64,000 nt of DNA from Selaginella tamariscina (Eukaryota; Streptophyta; Lycopodiopsida; Selaginellales; Selaginellaceae): assembly GCA_003024785.1 (NCBI GenBank), contig PUQB01000134.1:453945-517944 (forward strand), written 5' to 3'. Both the position numbers and the translations under genes were made by a program. How positions within the stretch are numbered: position 1 is the first letter of the stretch; every line of letters begins with the position of its first letter. The notes beneath the pieces were generated by a model. That model saw nothing but the letters and a program-made list of their open reading frames with translations, searched no databases and had not been told where the DNA came from. Below, in pieces: positions 22,201 to 33,479 of this stretch.

Positions 22201-22359
22201 TTGGAGCCCATGTGTACACATGTACTTCGTTTACAGCCGTGTGCTTGGCTTGAACCCGGACGTCACATATTTTCTACAAAGGCGATCGGTGAGATGGAGG
22301 TCCACCGTTTGCTGGTGAATTGCAGCAGAGTTCATGACCCATCGGTGCTACAAGGATAA
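19209..22359 (+). pseudogene. MULE transposase, copy 2 (frameshifted, stop-containing)
   Basis: Exons 19209-20187, 20234-20536 and 20597-22359. Frame changes relative to copy 1 occur near 19240 (one base gained), near 19558 (one lost) and near 21246 (one lost); CGA to TGA gives a stop at 20068-20070. Where copy 1 is broken, this copy is open: the zinc region (HWTHPSITHWHV ... CINPTFPYLAFEKK, with a Cys to Phe change) and the whole DDE core from MVTIAYADMC through TTNNAEVIHAR to MLDLTDAVMQ (213-residue ORF at 20607-21248). The SWIM region near 22170-22225 is frame-shifted. Between them the two copies cover the full family protein; neither encodes it. Confidence 0.8.
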
Positions 22360-22555
22360 ATGGTTTAGGGTTTAGGATAATGCTTTATTAAGCCATCGGC
22401 ATATATTAAGCCAGTCGGCAGATATTAAAAAAACTTATATATTATAGAATATTCTTGAGAATTCTAGAATATGCTAGAATACCCTAGAATAATCCCCGAA
22501 TATACTAGAATAATATGAAGCCTCCTGAGCCGGAGCCTCGTTTTCGCCGAGACCC

Positions 22556-22564
22556 CGGCCAAAT
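22556..22564. repeat. Target-site duplication, right of MULE copy 2
   Basis: CGGCCAAAT, identical to 14425-14433. Confidence 0.9.
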
Positions 22565-23179
22565 TGCAGCCACCATGACTTTCTTCTAAGAGTAAAACAC
22601 CTCCCAGTTCAATGTGGTTCTCAAAAGTGTCTCTATTGGGACCAAAGCACACAAGCAAACAGACGTCGTCATTCTGGTACGATTTGTTTTCTAGTTGTTC
22701 AGGTTGTTAGGGGAGGGGCTTCATATAGAATCATGTCAAGCTTGTGGCAATTTCTTTCTTTGTTTTTTTTTTTTTAAATTTAAACTTATTATTCATGAAT
22801 TATAAAATTCCTGTATACGGGTCACAAAAGAACACCCAAAAAAATGATGACGTCACTTGATGCTTTAAGTATGAGGTCGCTTTAGAACTGCAATCGGCCG
22901 CTTGCAGTTCTTGGCGGTAGCTACAAAAGTAAAACTAGTTTGCAAAGTTTGGAATCACACGCGTGCTTTCGTAATTATTTTATTTTATTTTCAAAAAAAA
23001 CTAAATACCACACAAACTCTACGACTTAGACTTTGCCCGAATTAGCTTCCTAATTTGTGTTTCTAAAACTTTTTTTTTATATAAAATTTCCTAAAATGGG
23101 TTTATCAAACACGTTTGAGGATAACCCCTAAACTCGTTTTGCAGCTACACTGGCCCAATCACAATTAATATATCCAATG
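22565..23179. other. Remaining 3' flank of lectin unit B
   Basis: 22672-22750 matches the lectin A 3' flank at 3384-3465 (ACGATTTGTTTTCTAGTTGTTCAG). After that, AT-rich sequence without recognisable genes runs to the copia 5' LTR. Confidence 0.6.
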
Positions 23180-26100
23180 TGTTAGAATAGGAGTCAGTAG
23201 GGTGTTGGGATATGAGTTAATTGGGATACTCAAGTCATAAGTGGGGAGCCTATACTTACGTTACTCAATGATACAATAGTCTTTGTATATATATATAAGG
23301 TTTATTCTATGAAAATGATATATTAGCCGTTCTTCTAATATTCTCTTTATGATATCAGAGCCTTGATCTTGTTGCTCTTGTTTTTCTTCACAAGAATCAC
23401 ATCAGTTCTTGTCCTAGTCACTCTCGCTCCATGGCCCTCTGGGAGCAAGATCGCTCTTATCCCTTCTCCAAGACATCAAGACCTTTAATGGGTCTAAGGG
23501 CTTCATATCATGGCTAGCTGATATGACTCATGTCCTCAAGTTGGAGGACATAGGTCGTTGCTCCAAAGGGAGCCGAACAACAAAGTGCTAGAGTCGTTGG
23601 AGGAGTTGAGGAAGAGGATTCAGTGGATGCTGGTGGAAGTGTAGCCGCCAGCATGAAAGAAGAGAAAGCCATTACTCTCATTCGCTCCAAACTTTTAGAA
23701 TCCATTCGACTGCAAATTAGAACCAAGACAACAAGTGAAGTCTGGAACTATTTGCTAGAGCGCTATAGCAAGCTTTTGATTGTAAAAATGAATGTGATTG
23801 AGGTAAACATCAACAACGCAAAATTCAACCCCAAAGACGACTTCAACTAGCTCGTGCTATCCCTCCAAGAGAATTTTGCCAGTCTGGAAGGGATGACCTA
23901 GTTCTATACAAAATCAAAAAAGGTGCTCGCACTTTATAGCTTCTTCAAGGATCCTTGTTTTGGAACCATTGCAACAATTGTCCACAATGGGTACCAGTTC
24001 TTTCAAAATGCAGTTGACACCTTACACTCCAAGCTAACAATCCAAGGTCTCATGAAGGGAGCTCCACCAACTGACTCAACCTCCTCAATCTTGGCAGAGG
24101 CAACTAAGGCAGAACCCTCAAGAACTGCACAAGCTCATTTCGCAGATCGAGGGCATGGCCAAGGTCATGGGTGCAGCCACAACCAAGGACGTCTTAAGTT
24201 AGAAGGACACTAGAACTTGCTTTGCATGCGGGATTGAAGGGCACGTGAAGAGCAATTGTCCTATTGTCACATGGCTATTGCAATTTGGACTTGGTTCAAA
24301 CAATGCAAACTTTGATGAGACTAAAGAACATGGTGGACGAGCGGAAGAAGGGGTCTAGGAAATGCACAAAAAAGACTAACTTTAGATTCAGGATGTGAGA
24401 GACACTTGATGAAGAACGTCAAGCACTTCAAGAAGCTCGTTCTAGCAACCAAGGAGAAAGTGAGAGTTCGAAATGGAACGTTGTTAGAAGTAGCTAGAAA
24501 AGGATATGCTGGGATACCTATATAAGAGGGAAAGTTGTTGAAGTTGAAAGAAGCATTGTTGGTTCCCCAACTAGTCAAAAACTTGGTATTTGTTGCCAAG
24601 TTAATAGATGAAGGAATAGATGTAACTTTGTCTAGAGATCAATGCAAGCTTCAATCAAATGGAAAAACATTCTTGAACTTTCCAAGATTTGGAGACTTAT
24701 AGGAACTCGACATCGCCTCAATAAGCTCACATGTAGACTCGCTCTCAAGCAATTGCTCATCTGCAAACACACAGACATGGCATGAGCGCATAGGACACAC
24801 CAACCTCCCGCTGATCCACCACATGCACAAGGAAAAGCTGATTGACGAGCTAAAAATAAATGTGACCAAAGCGGGCCTTATGAAGATATGTTGTGGGTGT
24901 ATGTTGGGAAAACAAACTTGATAGAGATACAAGATCTCTTCGTTGACAACTTTTGCTCCTCTAGAACTGGTCCACACATATGTATGCGGACCCATGCGCA
25001 CGGCCAACCCAACAGGGAAGAGATACATGATGATAGTCATTGATGACTACACCAGGTATTGTGAAGTATACTTCTTGTGACATAAGTCTGATGCCTCTCA
25101 AGCTTTGTGCCACTACATCAACTACATTGAGACAGCCACTAGCCACAAGATGAAGATTCTACGCTTGGAATATATAGGAGCTACCATGAAAACGTTTTTA
25201 GTTGAGCAAGGCGTCGTTCATAAGAAGCAAAGAGCTTGATGCATCACTTCAACTTCCCATAACAAATGGGCCTTGCAAAGTTGAGCGTCTAACAAAAACA
25301 CTGCCGTTTGATCCATTTGGCCTTGGGAGGAATGCAGAAGATCAGCCTCCCTTCCCTCATTGCTTGTTCGTAAGAAGTTGGCTCTTGGTTAATCTCCACA
25401 TGAAAAAATTGCCATGGCTTGTGAGAGCAATGGCTTAAAGCCATGCAAGATGAATTGGAGTCTCACAAGAAGAAGGATACCTTCAGCTTGGTCCAACAAG
25501 AGCCTAAACATGAGGTAATCGGTGGGAAATGGGTATTCAAGCTCGTTCTTGGTGCTGATGGCCAACCATCACGTTATAAAGCAAAAGGCTTTTTACAAAT
25601 ATTAACCACCAAGACGTTCTCACCCATTGTCAAGGCTACAAGCATCAAAACACTTTTGGCGTTCACCACTTAGTTCAACTTGGAGTCACATTATCATGAT
25701 GTAAAAACCACATTCCTTAACGCACTGCTGCATGAGAAACTATACATGCAACATGCGCCAGGGTTCAAGGTCCATGGAGAAGGTGGTGAGGAATATATCT
25801 AGAAGCTACAAAAGGCTGTATACGGCCTTAAGTAAGCAGCCCAAGAATGGTATGATTGCATCAACTTGTTCCTTCACTCACAAGGGTCCATAAAGCTCAA
25901 CTCTGATGGCAACATCTACCTCAAGGATCTGGACGGATGCTTCATCATCATCGCGGTGTACGTAGATGACTGCCTCATAGTAGGAAATGACACAGGATTG
26001 CTTAATGACTCCAAACACTCTTGCTCCACTCAAGGTATGCCATGAAGGACCTCGGCCCCATATCCAAACTCCTAGGAATGGAAGTGAGTAGGGACAGACG

Positions 26101-27092
26101 TCAAGGAACAGTCAAGCTCACACAAGTTCATAACATTCAAAAGCTGCTCGAAGAGTTTGAAATGCAGCGATGTAATCTCGCTCCAACACTGATGGTGACA
26201 TGTCGCAAACTCAAGGTCGAAATAGGTGAAGCGTTTTCAGATCCCACAAGAGAAGCCTCTTGTACATCACCAATCTGACTCATCTAGACATCACATTTGC
26301 TACTAGCTTTCTTAGTTGCTACAACTGCAATCCCACCACAAAGCACTGGATTGTTGCCAAACGAATCCTCAGGTACCTGCGTGGAACACTTTCCTTTGGC
26401 ATGTCCTACCAAGGGAGCTCCACTCCTATGATGAAACTCCAGACATACTCTGATGCCGATTGGGCTGGAGACTTCAACTCACAGCACTCCACTACAGGAA
26501 TGTTTTGTCTCCTCAATGGAACTCATGTTTCGTGGGGAAGCAAGTGTTAGATGACTATTGCATTATCCAATGTTGAAGCCAAATATGTAGCCACCAGTTC
26601 TTGCATGAGGGAGGTGGTATGGCTCCAACATATGCTCTCTGAGCTCAAGCAAGAGCAACTCTCTCCAACACCCCTCTTCTCTGACAATCAGAGTACCATT
26701 GCCATAACAAAGAACCTAATGTTTCATGCCCGAACTAAACATATCGAGATCTAGCATCATTTTATTCATGAAAAAGTACAAGATGGTGAGATTGTCCTAG
26801 AGTATGTTCCTTCAACAAAACAACTCACTAATATTTTCACCAAGGCCTTGGGAGAAACAATTTTCTACAAGCTGCAGCATCAACTAGGAGTCCTCCCTTG
26901 GAGGGGGAGTGTTACAATACAAGTTAGTTGAGATACTCCGATAATGTGTTGCAATATGAGTTAGTTGGGATACTCCGATTCATCACATGAGTGCGGAGCC
27001 GATACTTAGGATACTCAATGATATGATCGTCTTTGTATATAAGGTTTATTCTATGAAAATGATATAGTGGTTCTTTCAATATTCTCTTTACA
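23180..27092 (+). mobile_element. Decayed Ty1/copia LTR retrotransposon
   Basis: LTRs of about 170-185 bp at 23180-23349 and 26910-27092 share GTTAG-start sequence, GATACTC, CTTTGTATATA and AAGGTTTATTCTATGAAAAT. The primer-binding site follows the 5' LTR as TGATATCAGAGCC, one base from the initiator-Met-tRNA type TGGTATCAGAGC. A purine tract GGAGGGGGAG precedes the 3' LTR. CCAAT just outside both ends may be the target duplication if the LTR boundary is shifted by a few bases. Confidence 0.85.
23430..26880 (+). pseudogene. Copia gag-pol remnant
   Basis: Domains in copia order, with many stops and frameshifts: gag (MKEEKAITLIRSKLLESIR, 23651), a CCHC knuckle (CFACGIEGHVKSNC, near 24217), protease remnant with DSGCERHL near 24385, GAG-pre-integrase (TWHERIGHTN, 24776), integrase core (VIDDYTRYCEVYF near 25038), reverse transcriptase (GGKWVFKLV, 25523, and YVDDCLIVGND, 25960) and RNase H (YSDADWAGD near 26448, FSDNQSTIAITKN near 26680). 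Integrase before RT defines Ty1/copia. Internal stops such as LQ-TAG contexts near 25073, 25672 and 25800 show it is not functional. Confidence 0.85.
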
Positions 27093-30000
27093 AGGTCCAA
27101 TCGCTATAACTATAAGTAGTTTGCTTGTAGTTTACTCAAGTCTAATTCACAAAACTGTGAGCAAACTGCTCGCAATAATTGGTTGATGGTGGTTTGACCA
27201 CCATCAAACTACCAGCCGGAGCGAATGAGTGACGAGGACAAACGACCGAGCGGGAAAGGTAGAACGGGTAATAATCGACAGTGATGACTGTTAGGCGCGC
27301 TGACAGCAACTGGATTTGATCGTCCGGATCAATTACCAAGGTACTCAAAACAACACAAGTGAGGGAGACGCATTAAGGCCAAAGGACAGACTCCACCATA
27401 GGGTGGTAGACTAATGAGGAAGTGCCACCTAGGCCTACAATCTAGCAACAATCGACCCACTATTTAAGGAGGAAGGCAAGTAGTGGGTTAGGGTCCTTCT
27501 AGTCCATCTATTCTTCATTGTATTTTGCTATGACCTTCTCTGGGGAAGGGCCATCTTGTATCACAACATGCAATACATACATCACTTCTCTTTTGTCTAT
27601 TGTGGCTCCTTGCCAGATCCCCTCTCCTCCTCCTCAATTGGCTCTCCTATCATGCCAGTAGCAGCACCACCAAACACAAGCTCCAACCCACATGTACATG
27701 GACCCTCGCAGTGTCTGAGTAAAGGCCACCATAGCACCTTCCTACATCTCATGAGGTAAAGACCAGGCCCCCGACTCAGACCCCCAAGACTGGCATTGAC
27801 AATAGTGTCCTAGTGACCACTGAGGTTACATAAGTCACACCACATCTGGCTTGTGGAGTCCCTGACGACCAATAATAGTGCCAACACTAAACCCACTCAC
27901 ATTTCTAATGATCAGTCCTTTGATCCAACCACTTGCTGTTATAATCAAATCCCAAGCAGAATTGTGAGTCAGTCACTTGCAGTACTGCTTTTCAAACTTT
28001 GGCATAGTTGTGAACAAGCAACTAGCAATTCTAACCAAGCACCAAAGTTCTGCTGAAAACTCCAATTGGTCACTCATAATTATATGTACATTGTAACTAA
28101 AATGGGTATGTTTATAGTCTCATTTCTTAATAATATTAGCAATTTTAAATATTTAAATAGCATTTTCTAATATTAAATAAATATTCTTTAGAATAATATA
28201 TGTTTAAAGAAATATTTAAATATATATTTATTAAATAATTAATTAAGAATTAGAACTTAAGTATTAATTAATATTATTTTATATCCCATTTTCATATATC
28301 ATGCCCATTTTAGTTACAACGTACATTTATGCATGAGGGCCAAAGTTTAGAACTACCTACCTTGGCCTAAAGGATAGAACCGTGAACGAGCTTTTTGCAG
28401 TTTGTCAAAGTTCTTTAAGAATATTAATATTGTAGCATGTCTATCTTCATAGAATACATAAATTGAACCACTCTATTTTATTGCCATTGAAAGATGGAGT
28501 ACTGGACAAAGAGAAGAAATGAGGCTTTTGCTAATGCATGCTTCATCAGGTTAGATCCAAAGAAGATGTTCAATGGAAAGGAATGAGGCCTTCGCTAATG
28601 AATGCCTTATCAAACAAGATGTTTAATGGAAAGGTGCTGGTGTCGGTATGTGGAGCTACAAATCATGAATGTGTAACTAACATCTGCAAGGTTATATACT
28701 GTTGGGAATGCAATGAAGATGGCGTATAAAGAAGCCTTTCATTCCATCAATTCTTGGGAGGACGCGACTTAAATCACACACAAGATTATAAGAGTTCATG
28801 AATAGTATTTCCATGTGGTTAACGAGGAAGGTTCTTATCAATCATCAAATGTTCATATATTGGACGTAGAGATCAATTAGACTTGGGCATCTTGATTAAG
28901 GCTACATAAGATATGGATGAAAAATATGACTACATGAATACTTAAGGGAAGAAGCCATGCACCTCAACATGGATTGGGTGATGAAGTTGAACACTGAGAT
29001 CTCTAATTCTACCATGAAGCTTGAGCTAGCTTCTCTGGTGCCTTATATCGCCAAATCATGAAGAGCATGGTCACATGCACAATAACACTTGTCAACACAT
29101 TCCTCCACTGTCACTTCTACATCCTCAACAAACAACATTAGATCACCACACAATAGCTTATAAGCAAACACAAAATATTCTCAATGTGGCATATTTGATA
29201 AGGAAGACTTAGACCTTATAGAGTTCATTTGGGTTTCAAAAATACAAAACTAAATGAACAAAAAGATCTATATCTCTCCTCTCCACGACTAGTACATACA
29301 CACTAGGGACACTTAGAAGAGTATGATGAAAGGCCTTATTAAGTATACCACTCAAAGGATGAACATGATTGGGATTTGGTTGTTGCAAGCAATGAAGATG
29401 ACATTGACTTCATCATTTTAGATATACATGATGAAGTTTAAAAGAAACAAAAGGAGCTCCAGATATTAATCTAAAGGCTCGTGAACAAAACGTGGGCAAA
29501 GAGAATATAACATTCTCTTTATAGTGAGCAAGAATACCTATTCTTACTTTAGCAAGGGTTGTTGATGGAGAAGTGTCAACTTAGTTTTCTAAAGAAATTG
29601 TAAATTCTAAACACACTAATTCACCTAGTTGGATGCAGGATCTTTATTTTTATGCCAAAACTAAAATATTCGAGGGAAATCTAGGAGCAATATAAAGAAT
29701 TCAGCAAGGGGGATATACTTTAAAAGGGGGTGTGGTGTAGGAAATCTTATAATGCATCAAGCCTCGCAAGGTGTTGGAGGTAAATTGTGCTGGATTTTTC
29801 TTTTAAGAAGGCATTCTACTAAACATCCCCTTTATTAACATTCTTCAAATCATAAAGAAGTTAACGATAACATGGATTTCTTATGTAGGGAAATATTGTT
29901 CCACTCTTTATGTAAAGTTTTGCAAGTTGGAGAAAAAATTAAAATCCTCAAGTGGTGGTGTTTTTGACATTGGGATGCTAGAGGCTTTACATTTGGAAGA

Positions 30001-30530
30001 TCAAGTGGAGTATGAGACAATGAGGACGAACATAGTGATGATTTGAGGGGTAATGCATATACATATTGGAATGCACAGAAGACACCTTACTTAAGTCACA
30101 TAAGTCATGTTATAGTTTTTATCATGATAGCTTTTTACTTTGAAGGTTGATTATAGTTACTTATTAAATATATTGATGGGGCATGATATTTTTATTTTAA
30201 AGGTTAATTGTTATTACTTATTGAAATATATTAACATGCATTATATGTAATAGGAAAAGTATGTTTAGTGCACTTGGGCATCTTCAAAAAGTTCTAGGCG
30301 AAACTAAAATTTACTTTTTAGAAAATTTTACTCTCATTTTTTGGTTAACAAGGCTGCCCATCTATCTCGATGAATATTAAACAAGAAATTCTTAAGAATA
30401 TTGGATTAAAGATACTTTGACAAGGATCATAATGATGGAATTCATATGTATTTTGTCATGCTAGAGACCATCTTTAATATTGGTAAGGTGGTGGATAACC
30501 TCCAACTTAAAACACAGAATTTAATGATGT
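27093..30530. other. Gene-poor spacer
   Basis: No intact gene is recognisable. A perfect 11-bp inverted repeat (TTGATGGTGGT/ACCACCATCAA) lies at 27183-27207. 27450-27860 contains a pyrimidine-rich transcript-like segment with several short ORFs that may be an LTR or gag leader remnant. 28500-30100 looks like decayed coding sequence (many short in-frame runs, repeated GAAGATGAC), probably old retrotransposon, but no domain could be named. Confidence 0.4.
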
Positions 30531-30533
30531 GAA

Positions 30534-30606
30534 GCAAGTATAGCTCAGTTAGGAGAGTCTTAAACTAAAGATTAAAAGGTCATATATTTGATATATGCTC
30601 ACTACA
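30534..30606 (+). pseudogene. tRNA-Phe-like pseudogene or tRNA-derived SINE head
   Basis: The sequence keeps a near-perfect A box (TAGCTCAGTTAGGAGAG), an anticodon-loop-like ACTAAAGAT in the place of ACTGAAGAT of plant tRNA-Phe, and the variable-loop AAAAGGTC. The T arm is degenerate (ATATTTGATAT for GGTTCGATCC) and the acceptor ends no longer pair. It is therefore a tRNA-derived relic and not a working tRNA. Confidence 0.65.
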
Positions 30607-30616
30607 TTTTCTCCTT

Positions 30617-30835
30617 TTATAGATTGATCATTTGATAAAAAAATTATCCTTTTATGGGTTGACCATATGGTAAAAATTAGGTTTATCAAAATTTCACCAT
30701 TTGTAAAAGTTAGGATTATGAGTTGACCATTTGGTGAAGTAAAGTTTATTGTGAGTTGGCCATTCAATAAATGTTAAGTTTACCATGGGTTAACCATTTA
30801 TAAAAGTTAGGCTTACCATGGCATTCATAAAAGTA
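30617..30835. repeat. Degenerate tandem repeat, unit about 35-40 bp
   Basis: About six units of the form (G)TTGACCATTTGGTAAAAGTTAGGTTTA are seen, starting near 30622, 30658, 30690, 30722, 30760 and 30790. The array directly follows the tRNA-like sequence. Confidence 0.65.
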
Positions 30836-31860
30836 TATAACTAGCTAGATATATGTGAAAGGCTCCCTCTCACACATGCACACATGTGATGAGACATATT
30901 TATAAAGATAGCCAACCAAGAATCTAAGCTGTGTTTCAGTCTATATACACATCTGCATTTGAACGTATATAGAAGTTTTTAAATGTTTAAAAAGATCTGT
31001 AAAAAATAGTGTATGTATATATATGGTGCACAATACAAATGTAGTGTATGTACAAAAGTGATTTTTTTAATTAATGCCCACCAATATGAACAATGAAAAA
31101 ATAAAATGTCATAATGAGAATATATGTATCTTTACATACACATGTATATATATGTGACACTTTGTATGTATGTGTGTATGAAATGAAGTGTGACACAATG
31201 ATCAACTTAGAAGATGACGTTTTGATTATAATTTAATAGTCATTTCAAAATCACAACAATAATAAATTAGTGAGGGAACTGCAAAAGAATGAGATTTTAA
31301 AACTCTCTTATCCCATAAAATCTCATTAAGAATAAATTAATTACAAATATATATTTTATATCATATGTAATATATACAATCTTTTATTTTAAAATAAGGT
31401 CATGGCTTCAACGATGTTCAAACTTGCAATCTTCTATATATAAAACATCTCTTAAGGATGGACATGCATTGATATGGTGCATTTCTTGTATTAATTTTAT
31501 AAAGTCTACAATTGTTAAAAATCAAGTTCATGACTTAATCTCAATGTTAAATATGGGACATGCACTTCATTTGTGTCAATTATAAGGGTTCATATTTGTT
31601 TTAACACAAATGTCAACTATTGCAACATAAAATCAAAATTATTTTAATTTATGTCAAGCAAAATTTTATTTATATAAGCATTCTCTTTCTTTTTTAAATA
31701 AAACAAAAGAATTTATAAAATTTCATTCACAACACATTTTATAATAGTAATAAGGATAAATTTTTCATTATGTTTACAATGGTATTTATCCAAAAGTTTT
31801 AAGCGAATATGAAAGTATACGAAAGTCCATAAGTGTGCAATAATCAGCGTGTGCATTAAA

Positions 31861-32020
31861 CACACTCAAAGAGGACCATGAACAAAACTATTATAAATTT
31901 ATTAATAAAGCTTTTAGTGAATAGAATAAAAACTATAATGTGCACACTCAAAGAGGACCGTGAACAAAACTATTATAAATTTACTTACTAAAGCTTTTAG
32001 TGAATAAAATATAAAACTAA
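31861..32020. repeat. Direct duplication, period 82 bp
   Basis: CACACTCAAAGAGGACC and the following AACAAAACTATTATAAATTTA ... AAGCTTTTAGTGAAT occur at 31861 and again at 31943. The motif is related to sequence in the second intron of the GDSL gene (60119-60150) and to 62030-62075, so it belongs to the decayed GDSL copy. Confidence 0.75.
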
Positions 32021-32390
32021 CAATAGGTGCTCAAAAATTTATGATTTTTAATTTGCCACCTTTATGCTGTAATCACAATATATGGAAATCCACTTGTCAA
32101 TGACTCAACAAAGGCGTTCAATATACAAACTTCAATGTGGCCTTAAACAACAAGATATCAATTTTAAAAATTGAACTACGAAATATTATAAGCATTTCAT
32201 TCTACGATCTTTCCTCATTCTCTACATATTCAATATGACATTTTTATGTGACAATTGTCTTGTCTTGTCTAGTGAAATTTAGTAGGCTTTGTAATGAGCT
32301 TGTTAGAATAATTCAAAGTATGTTTTCTTTGATATCTTCATATTATCCTTTCAACTTACACCATGTTAGAAGAAACAACTCAAGTGTGTG
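32015..32390 (+). pseudogene. Decayed GDSL lipase, 3' exons
   Basis: 32035-32160 aligns with exon 3 of the GDSL gene (GATTTTTAATTTGCCACC, TGTAATCACAATATATGG, GGCGTTCAATA) and 32180-32385 with its intron 3 and exon 4 (TTTGTAATGAGC, CAACTTACACC). Frames are destroyed by indels. The 5' exons are missing. Confidence 0.75.
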
Positions 32391-33479
32391 TTTTGATTTT
32401 AAATTTGAATAGCTTTTTATTAATATATAATTAATAATTATTACTAATCTTAAATAATAAATTTATTCAATGTGTATGTTTATCATCAATGCTCATATTT
32501 AACAGTATTTTAATTTATCCTATTAACATCCATTCAAAATCCTATTCAACAATTATTTTAAATTCTAAACGTGTGTCATTAATACTCATTATGGCCATCC
32601 TAAATTTTATCAAAAGGCCATTCTAAATTATAAACCCACATGGCCAAATCTAATAGCCAAACCTTTGTTTACATGTCATGAATACTTAATGAACGATCAT
32701 CTTAAATCTGTGTTTTAAGAGAACTCAAAACTTCAACTCAACTTGTGCAGTTGGAGCTTGCTTTCATGGCTGCTGCAGCACGCAAGCGGGTAAATCTTAA
32801 ATCGCACATGACACTATAGGTTGAACCGCATTAATAGCCATTTTAAATTTTAAACCCATCAATGACCATCCTAAACCCAAGTGACAAACACTATTAAGAG
32901 GACCCTAGATTAGCATGGGCCATGCACGACCATACATGATATGGGTGATTGACTAGGTTAACTACTTAAGAATAATCTCACTTGCATTAAGAGATAAACT
33001 CATTAAGGTTTAGGGAATAAACTCGCCAAAAATAAACAACTAGGCTAAGGATCATATTTATATGTATAAGTAAACTTTAGGAGCTTAAGAATAAACTCAT
33101 AAGGTAGATATAAATTCATCATGTTAAGACTAATAATTAAATTAAAAGTCCAATTTAAGAATAAACTCATTATATTAAGGATAACAATTAGGTTAAGAGT
33201 CTAGATTAAAAATAAATTCATTAAATTAAGAAAGTTAATGGTCATTAAATAATTAATAATAAACATGAGTAAACATAAGAGCTTGAGGATAAACTCACTA
33301 CAACTAGGTAAAAAATTCAATTTATAGAAAAACTCATCAGATACAACTAAGTTAAGGTTAAGAATAATAATTGGGTTAAAAATTTATTAATTAATAAATT
33401 ATTATTAAATAATTATGTCCACTTAGTCTTTCATAAATCTATTATTACTCAACCATGTATTGCCCACACACACACACAC
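32391..33479. other. AT-rich spacer with GDSL 3' flank
   Basis: Up to 32560 this matches 1-210. The rest is built of short related phrases (AATAAACTCAT, TTAAGGATAA) repeated irregularly at 33000-33420, suggesting an old degenerate tandem repeat. No gene is seen. Confidence 0.5.

Larger units (their letters stand above)
14434..22555. mobile_element. MULE DNA transposon copy 2, inverted relative to copy 1
   Basis: Element of 8122 bp with its own 9-bp duplication (CGGCCAAAT), inserted in the lectin B 3' flank. Its left end starts GAGTGCCGCCATTTTGGA and its right end, read inward, starts GGGTCTCGGCG, so it is the same element as copy 1 in the opposite orientation. It has about 110 bp extra near the left end (14452-14560). 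Gene content mirrors copy 1: ParB-methyltransferase on the minus strand, transposase on the plus strand. The different duplications show two independent insertions rather than an inverted duplication. Confidence 0.88.

Noticed and set aside
5312..22555. One giant inverted duplication or assembly palindrome
   Set aside because: Each half has its own distinct 9-bp target duplication and separate mutations, and the middle segment is unique lectin sequence.
30534..30606. Functional tRNA-Phe gene
   Set aside because: B box and acceptor stem are degenerate and the anticodon position is altered.
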